A DNA stretch of 6,905 nt, taken from NCBI GenBank assembly GCA_021796055.1, contig JAJYOS010000351.1, positions 1 through 6,905 of the forward strand. Direction: 5' to 3'. Each line of letters opens with the position of its first letter. Within the stretch, counting starts at the first letter, position 1. Below are positions 3,925 to 6,905 of this stretch, piece by piece. Source of the stretch: Bacteroidota bacterium. Its GTDB lineage: Bacteria; Bacteroidota; Kryptoniia; Kryptoniales; JAKASW01. A model generated the notes under the pieces. It did not search any database. It was given only the letters and a program-made list of their open reading frames with translations, and was not told where the DNA came from. The position numbers were made by a program, and so were the translations under genes.

Positions 3925-5691
3925 TTATCGAGATTTAAATAGACTAACTTTTTGGATTCCCCTCACGGAATTCATCAGATACACGTTTGGGCTTTGGCAA
4001 AGTTCGTCCAGACTGATGATCCTCTCCCAAATCCTCTTTTGCTCGATGAGCCAAGCCCGGTATGTGCCGGCCAGTAATCCGCAGTTTACAGGTGGTGTGT
4101 ACAACTTCCGGCCGATCTCCACAGCGATATTGGCTATTGTGGTCTCGGTCACTTGTCCCTTTTCGTTGAAGAGAATAACGTCGTCGAAGCCCGGAGACGC
4201 CTTCATCGCCTCCTCGTAGATTCTGCGGTTAGTCGTTTTGTGGTACAGGAATACATTTGACGAATGGATGGGACTGCCGGCGATTGTTATACTGCCGAAT
4301 CCTGATTTTTCAGGCCCAAGGGGGTCGGCCTTAATATCCACGGCCCCTCCGCGGCTAAGGACGAGCCGAACCCGGTGGGAAAGGGCCGGCAGACCGGATG
4401 CAATACGATTCAAAAGATCCCGTATTCCTGGAATGTCAATCTTAAATCCGAAGTATGCCGCAGATTGTTCCAGACGCCGCAGATGGTATTCTAAAAGAGA
4501 GTACCCGTTATCCGGAGACCAAATCATCGTTTCCACCAAATCGAACTCCGGCATCCCTGCATGCAGGACTCTTGCCTTTACGGAGCACTCTTCCCATTCG
4601 CCATCCCGCTCCGAATCCCAGACGATGCCGCTTCCGATCCCGTACTCGGCGCGACCGTCATTTCGTCTAAACAGCAGCGTGCGTATCGCAACGCTGAATT
4701 GCGCCCTGCGGTCAGGGGCGATCCGTCCGATGGTTCCGGTGTAAATCCGCCGCGGTGACGATTCCAGTTCGGTTATGATCTCCATTGCGCGGCGCTTGGG
4801 AGCGCCGGTGACTGAGGCGGGCGGAAAAAGGGCCCGGAATATTCCGCTTAGCGGTGCCTTCGTTCTTCCACATACGGTAGAAGTCATTTGCCATACGGTC
4901 GGGTACCTCTCCAATGCGAACAGTGCCGGCACATGCACGCTTCCTATGTCGGCCACGCGTCCGATGTCGTTTCGCACCATATCCACTATCATGAGATTCT
5001 CCGCCCTCTCCTTCTCGGAAGTGAGCAACATCTCTGCTTTCCTACAGTCGTCATCATACCATAGTCCTCGTGCCGCTGTTCCTTTCATCGGCTTCGATTC
5101 AATGAGGTCTCCCTCCAGGCGGAAGAAGAGCTCCGGCGATGCACTGAGAATAATCCACTCACCAGTGTCGATGAAAGCTGCATAACGAGTCTCCTGGGCA
5201 GTCATCAGCTGATCAAACACTTCCGGTGGATTCATCTCGCTATTTGTCCGCATCCGGAAGCTGAAGTTCACTTGGTAGGTATCGCCGTTCTGGATATACT
5301 CGTGGATCGCGTCGATCTTGCTCCGGTATTCGTCGTGCGTCAAAGAGGGTCGCCAACTTAATTTTGAAGGGCTCGTTACCCTCCCTATCGGGAGATGGTC
5401 AAACTCGTCCGGTTGCTTGAACAGCCCAAACCACAAGAGCGGGAAATCCCCGTCGGCTATCGTGGATAGTGCCGGATCAAAAGCAGGAGCGGCTTCGTAT
5501 GCCAGGAAGCCGACTGCCGTACATCCTTCTTCGTTCACGATCCGTTCTACGCTGTCCAAGGCAGGAAGGACCTCATCGAGACGCGTGGCGACGATGGTAC
5601 GCTCCGGGTTTGTGTAACGCAGCCAACTTCTGCCTGACTCAGTTCGGAGGATTACCTGTGGAGATGACTTTGTGTCCAAGCTATGTCGCAC
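3925..5691 (-). CDS. pabBC: Bifunctional aminodeoxychorismate synthase component I / 4-amino-4-deoxychorismate lyase (PabB-PabC fusion)
   Basis: A complete 588-residue fusion that converts chorismate to p-aminobenzoate for folate synthesis in the cytoplasm. The PabB half (about 1-378) carries an N-terminal AVGFLAYEAAPAFDP (59-73), SASPELFFRLEGD (183-195), the PMKGT motif (201-205) whose Lys203 matches the catalytic lysine of PabB, IVDMVRNDIGRV (235-246), PASVTGAPKRRAMEII (291-306) and GIGSGIVWDS (351-360). The PabC half (about 382-588) is a class IV aminotransferase fold: YHKTTNRRIYEEA (483-495) with Lys485 as the likely PLP lysine, ETTIANIA (516-523) and GLLAGTYR (538-545). Ammonia would come from a PabA glutaminase, not encoded here. 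The start is GTG at 5689-5691; its ribosome binding site is poor (AAAGA just before it), but no later Met keeps the N-terminal strands. Fusions of this order occur in many bacteria. Confidence 0.93.
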   Translation of the reverse strand: MRHSLDTKSSPQVILRTESGRSWLRYTNPERTIVATRLDEVLPALDSVERIVNEEGCTAVGFLAYEAAPAFDPALSTIADGDFPLLWFGLFKQPDEFDHLPIGRVTSPSKLSWRPSLTHDEYRSKIDAIHEYIQNGDTYQVNFSFRMRTNSEMNPPEVFDQLMTAQETRYAAFIDTGEWIILSASPELFFRLEGDLIESKPMKGTAARGLWYDDDCRKAEMLLTSEKERAENLMIVDMVRNDIGRVADIGSVHVPALFALERYPTVWQMTSTVCGRTKAPLSGIFRALFPPASVTGAPKRRAMEIITELESSPRRIYTGTIGRIAPDRRAQFSVAIRTLLFRRNDGRAEYGIGSGIVWDSERDGEWEECSVKARVLHAGMPEFDLVETMIWSPDNGYSLLEYHLRRLEQSAAYFGFKIDIPGIRDLLNRIASGLPALSHRVRLVLSRGGAVDIKADPLGPEKSGFGSITIAGSPIHSSNVFLYHKTTNRRIYEEAMKASPGFDDVILFNEKGQVTETTIANIAVEIGRKLYTPPVNCGLLAGTYRAWLIEQKRIWERIISLDELCQSPNVYLMNSVRGIQKVSLFKSR

Positions 5692-5714
5692 TCTTTAAAT
5701 TCAATTGTGCCGTC

Positions 5715-5720
5715 AATATA
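5715..5720 (-). promoter_or_regulatory. Possible -10 box of pabBC
   Basis: On the minus strand this reads TATATT, five of six matches to TATAAT, 23 bp before the GTG start. No good -35 box lies at the right distance, so the promoter may need an activator or may not be here. Confidence 0.25.
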
Positions 5721-5736
5721 GCGACTAGTGGCTAAG

Positions 5737-5767
5737 ATTCACATCGGCCAGTGAATTTCATCTTCAC
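5737..5767. promoter_or_regulatory. Overlapping inverted repeats, candidate operator between divergent genes
   Basis: ATTCAC-N8-GTGAAT (5737-5756) shares its right arm with GTGAA-N7-TTCAC (5751-5767), giving three alternating TTCAC/GTGAA half-sites. They lie in the 142-bp region between pabBC and the transporter gene. The first dyad would overlap the -35 area of a pabBC promoter using the -10 at 5715. Such arrays can bind dimeric regulators; no specific regulator can be named. Confidence 0.35.
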
Positions 5768-5776
5768 AAAATCGGC

Positions 5777-5805
5777 TTGATAATCTGTTGGGCTCATTCT
5801 ACCTT
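5777..5805 (+). promoter_or_regulatory. Candidate promoter for the NRAMP-related gene
   Basis: TTGATA (5777-5782, five of six to TTGACA), a 17-bp spacer and TACCTT (5800-5805, three of six to TATAAT) lie upstream of ATG 5834. A TATAAA at 5818-5823 is too close to the start for a normal leader. Confidence 0.25.
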
Positions 5806-5833
5806 ATTTAGACCAAATATAAAATGGAAGATA

Positions 5834-6905
5834 ATGGAAGTACTTGAAGAGAGACGGGACTACTCAAGGATTTGGGAGATCCTGAAAGTTTGGGGACCGG
5901 CATGGCTCGTCATGATAGCCGATGTCGACGCGGCCAGCGTAATTACCGCCGCGGAGAGCGGCGCAATGTATGGTACAAAGCTTATCTGGTTCCTTATAGT
6001 TTTGATCATTCCGCTCTATGTCATCCAGGAAGTCGCTGGGAGAGTGGGCGCCGTAACGAACAAGGGATTAGGCGAGCTCATAAGGGAGAACTACAGCAGG
6101 AAGACCGCGATCTTTGCCGCCGTCCCTATGGCTTTGGTCGACATAATAAGCTACGTGGTGGAATATACGGGTGCGGCGATCGGCTTCCAGATACTCGGAA
6201 TACCTCCCCAGATATCAGTGCCGATAATTTTCATAGCGCACGTCTTGTTAGTTTACAAACGCAAATACGTCGATGCTGAGAAACCGCTCCTTGTGATCTC
6301 CATTCTCTTCGCTCTGGCATGTGGCGCATCTGCTTTCCTCACGGCGAGAAAGGGACTACAGTTCACGCCTTTCTATTTTTCCGGTTCATCGGATTTCTTA
6401 TTCCTTCTCGCTGCAAATGTAGGTGCCGTCATCATGCCCTTCATGCTTTTTTACCAGGCATCTGCGACCGCGGAGAAGGGTATCAAGGCAAAGAGCCTAT
6501 GGGCGGTGAGGTTCGAGACTGCCGTGGGAGCGATAGCTTCCGAGGTGATAATGGTCGCGATAGCCATTGCCGCGATTGGCGTGAATGCAAATTCGCTCAA
6601 CTTCGCCTCACCGGTAGTTTTATCGAGGGCATTGTCAGGCGTCGCCGGAAGGTTTGCGCCTCCCATCTTTGCCATAGGTCTAATTGCCGCATCGTTCATA
6701 GCGCTCATTGTCATCTCTTTGGGAAGCTGCTGGGGAGTTACCGAAGCATTGGGATGGGGGAGGAAGAACTGGTTCAAGGTTTACCTGGCTGAGTCAATCC
6801 CGGCAGTAATCGTACCAATAGTCACTCTGAACCTTGTCAACATGGCACTCAACCTCATGGTGCTCCAGATAGTCGTCCTCATGGGGCCGGCCATCATACT
6901 CGGAT
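5834..6905 (+). CDS. NRAMP-related metal-ion transporter (3' partial)
   Basis: An open frame from ATG 5834 runs past the window edge (357 residues here; family members have about 400-450). The protein is strongly hydrophobic with about ten membrane segments, roughly at 20-38, 46-66, 92-118, 122-140, 150-168, 185-210, 225-250, 275-300, 318-335 and 337-357. It opens with GPAWLVMIADVDAAS (21-35), the place of the TM1 DPGN metal motif in NRAMP. TM6 holds GAVIMPFMLFYQASA (197-211), the place of the usual MPH motif. Here D30-V-D32-A replaces DPGN and M201-P-F replaces MPH, as in divergent NRAMP-related branches, so the transported ion need not be manganese or iron. ATG 5824 is followed by a stop after seven codons; at 5834 a GGAAG (5826-5830) sits unusually close. 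Divergent from pabBC. Confidence 0.85.
   Translation, partial: MEVLEERRDYSRIWEILKVWGPAWLVMIADVDAASVITAAESGAMYGTKLIWFLIVLIIPLYVIQEVAGRVGAVTNKGLGELIRENYSRKTAIFAAVPMALVDIISYVVEYTGAAIGFQILGIPPQISVPIIFIAHVLLVYKRKYVDAEKPLLVISILFALACGASAFLTARKGLQFTPFYFSGSSDFLFLLAANVGAVIMPFMLFYQASATAEKGIKAKSLWAVRFETAVGAIASEVIMVAIAIAAIGVNANSLNFASPVVLSRALSGVAGRFAPPIFAIGLIAASFIALIVISLGSCWGVTEALGWGRKNWFKVYLAESIPAVIVPIVTLNLVNMALNLMVLQIVVLMGPAIILG

Noticed and set aside
5751..5767. CRP/FNR-type site
   Set aside because: CRP sites need TGTGA-N6-TCACA and FNR sites TTGAT-N4-ATCAA; the spacing and half-sites here do not fit.
5872..6792. Shorter open frames overlapping the transporter on both strands
   Set aside because: They lack domains, while the frame from 5834 gives a continuous hydrophobic NRAMP-type protein with recognisable TM1 and TM6 motifs.
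1..6905. CRISPR array, tRNA, rRNA, transposase or integrase
   Set aside because: No regularly spaced repeats, no tRNA cloverleaf or T-loop signature and no recombinase motifs were found in any reading.

Overview
The window looks like a piece of a free-living bacterial chromosome or metagenomic contig, moderately GC-rich by eye. It has ordinary Shine-Dalgarno sites (GGAGG, AAGGAG, AGGAAG) and bacterial-type metabolic genes: a PabB-PabC fusion, a uridine-phosphorylase-like enzyme, a DsrE protein and an NRAMP-related transporter. I cannot name the phylum from the sequence. No rRNA, tRNA, CRISPR array or transposase gene was seen.

Left part (1-2340), plus strand: an accessory, mosaic segment. 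It opens with the C-terminal region of a large SNF2-type helicase (3-851). A KAP-family P-loop NTPase follows (944-1450) but keeps only its N-terminal ~135 residues. It then runs in frame into a different kind of protein: a W-F-N-F-S-K-F / G-D-x-I-E-F segment like the start of a small OB-fold protein, a Pro/Ala/Lys-rich linker and a helical C-terminus. That reading is broken by one TAG at 1448-1450 and otherwise stays open to a TAA at 1862-1864. The TAG lies inside the first of two abutting perfect 15-bp hairpins, and three more hairpins occur further along the same reading. A small gene follows at 1877-2250 with a perfect ribosome binding site but an apparent -1 frameshift near 2000. Two stem-loops (2255-2332) close the segment.

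Middle part (2437-3818), plus strand: a complete uridine-phosphorylase-like enzyme overlaps by 14 nt the start of a SAM methyltransferase. The methyltransferase stops just after its SAM-binding glycine loop, so it is a 61-residue remnant. A complete DsrE-family sulfur-relay-type protein lies 31 nt further on.

Right part (3925-6905): a minus-strand pabBC fusion gene (folate pathway, chorismate to p-aminobenzoate) converges with the DsrE gene. It is divergent from an NRAMP-related membrane transporter that is open from 5834 to the window edge. The 142-bp region between the divergent genes carries overlapping inverted repeats that could be operator sites.

Overall, normal housekeeping genes sit next to a strip of partial, fused and interrupted genes of defence or phage flavour. 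The most unusual signal is the cluster of tight hairpins, three of them with the loop TCC, in one reading frame, one of them containing an in-frame amber codon.
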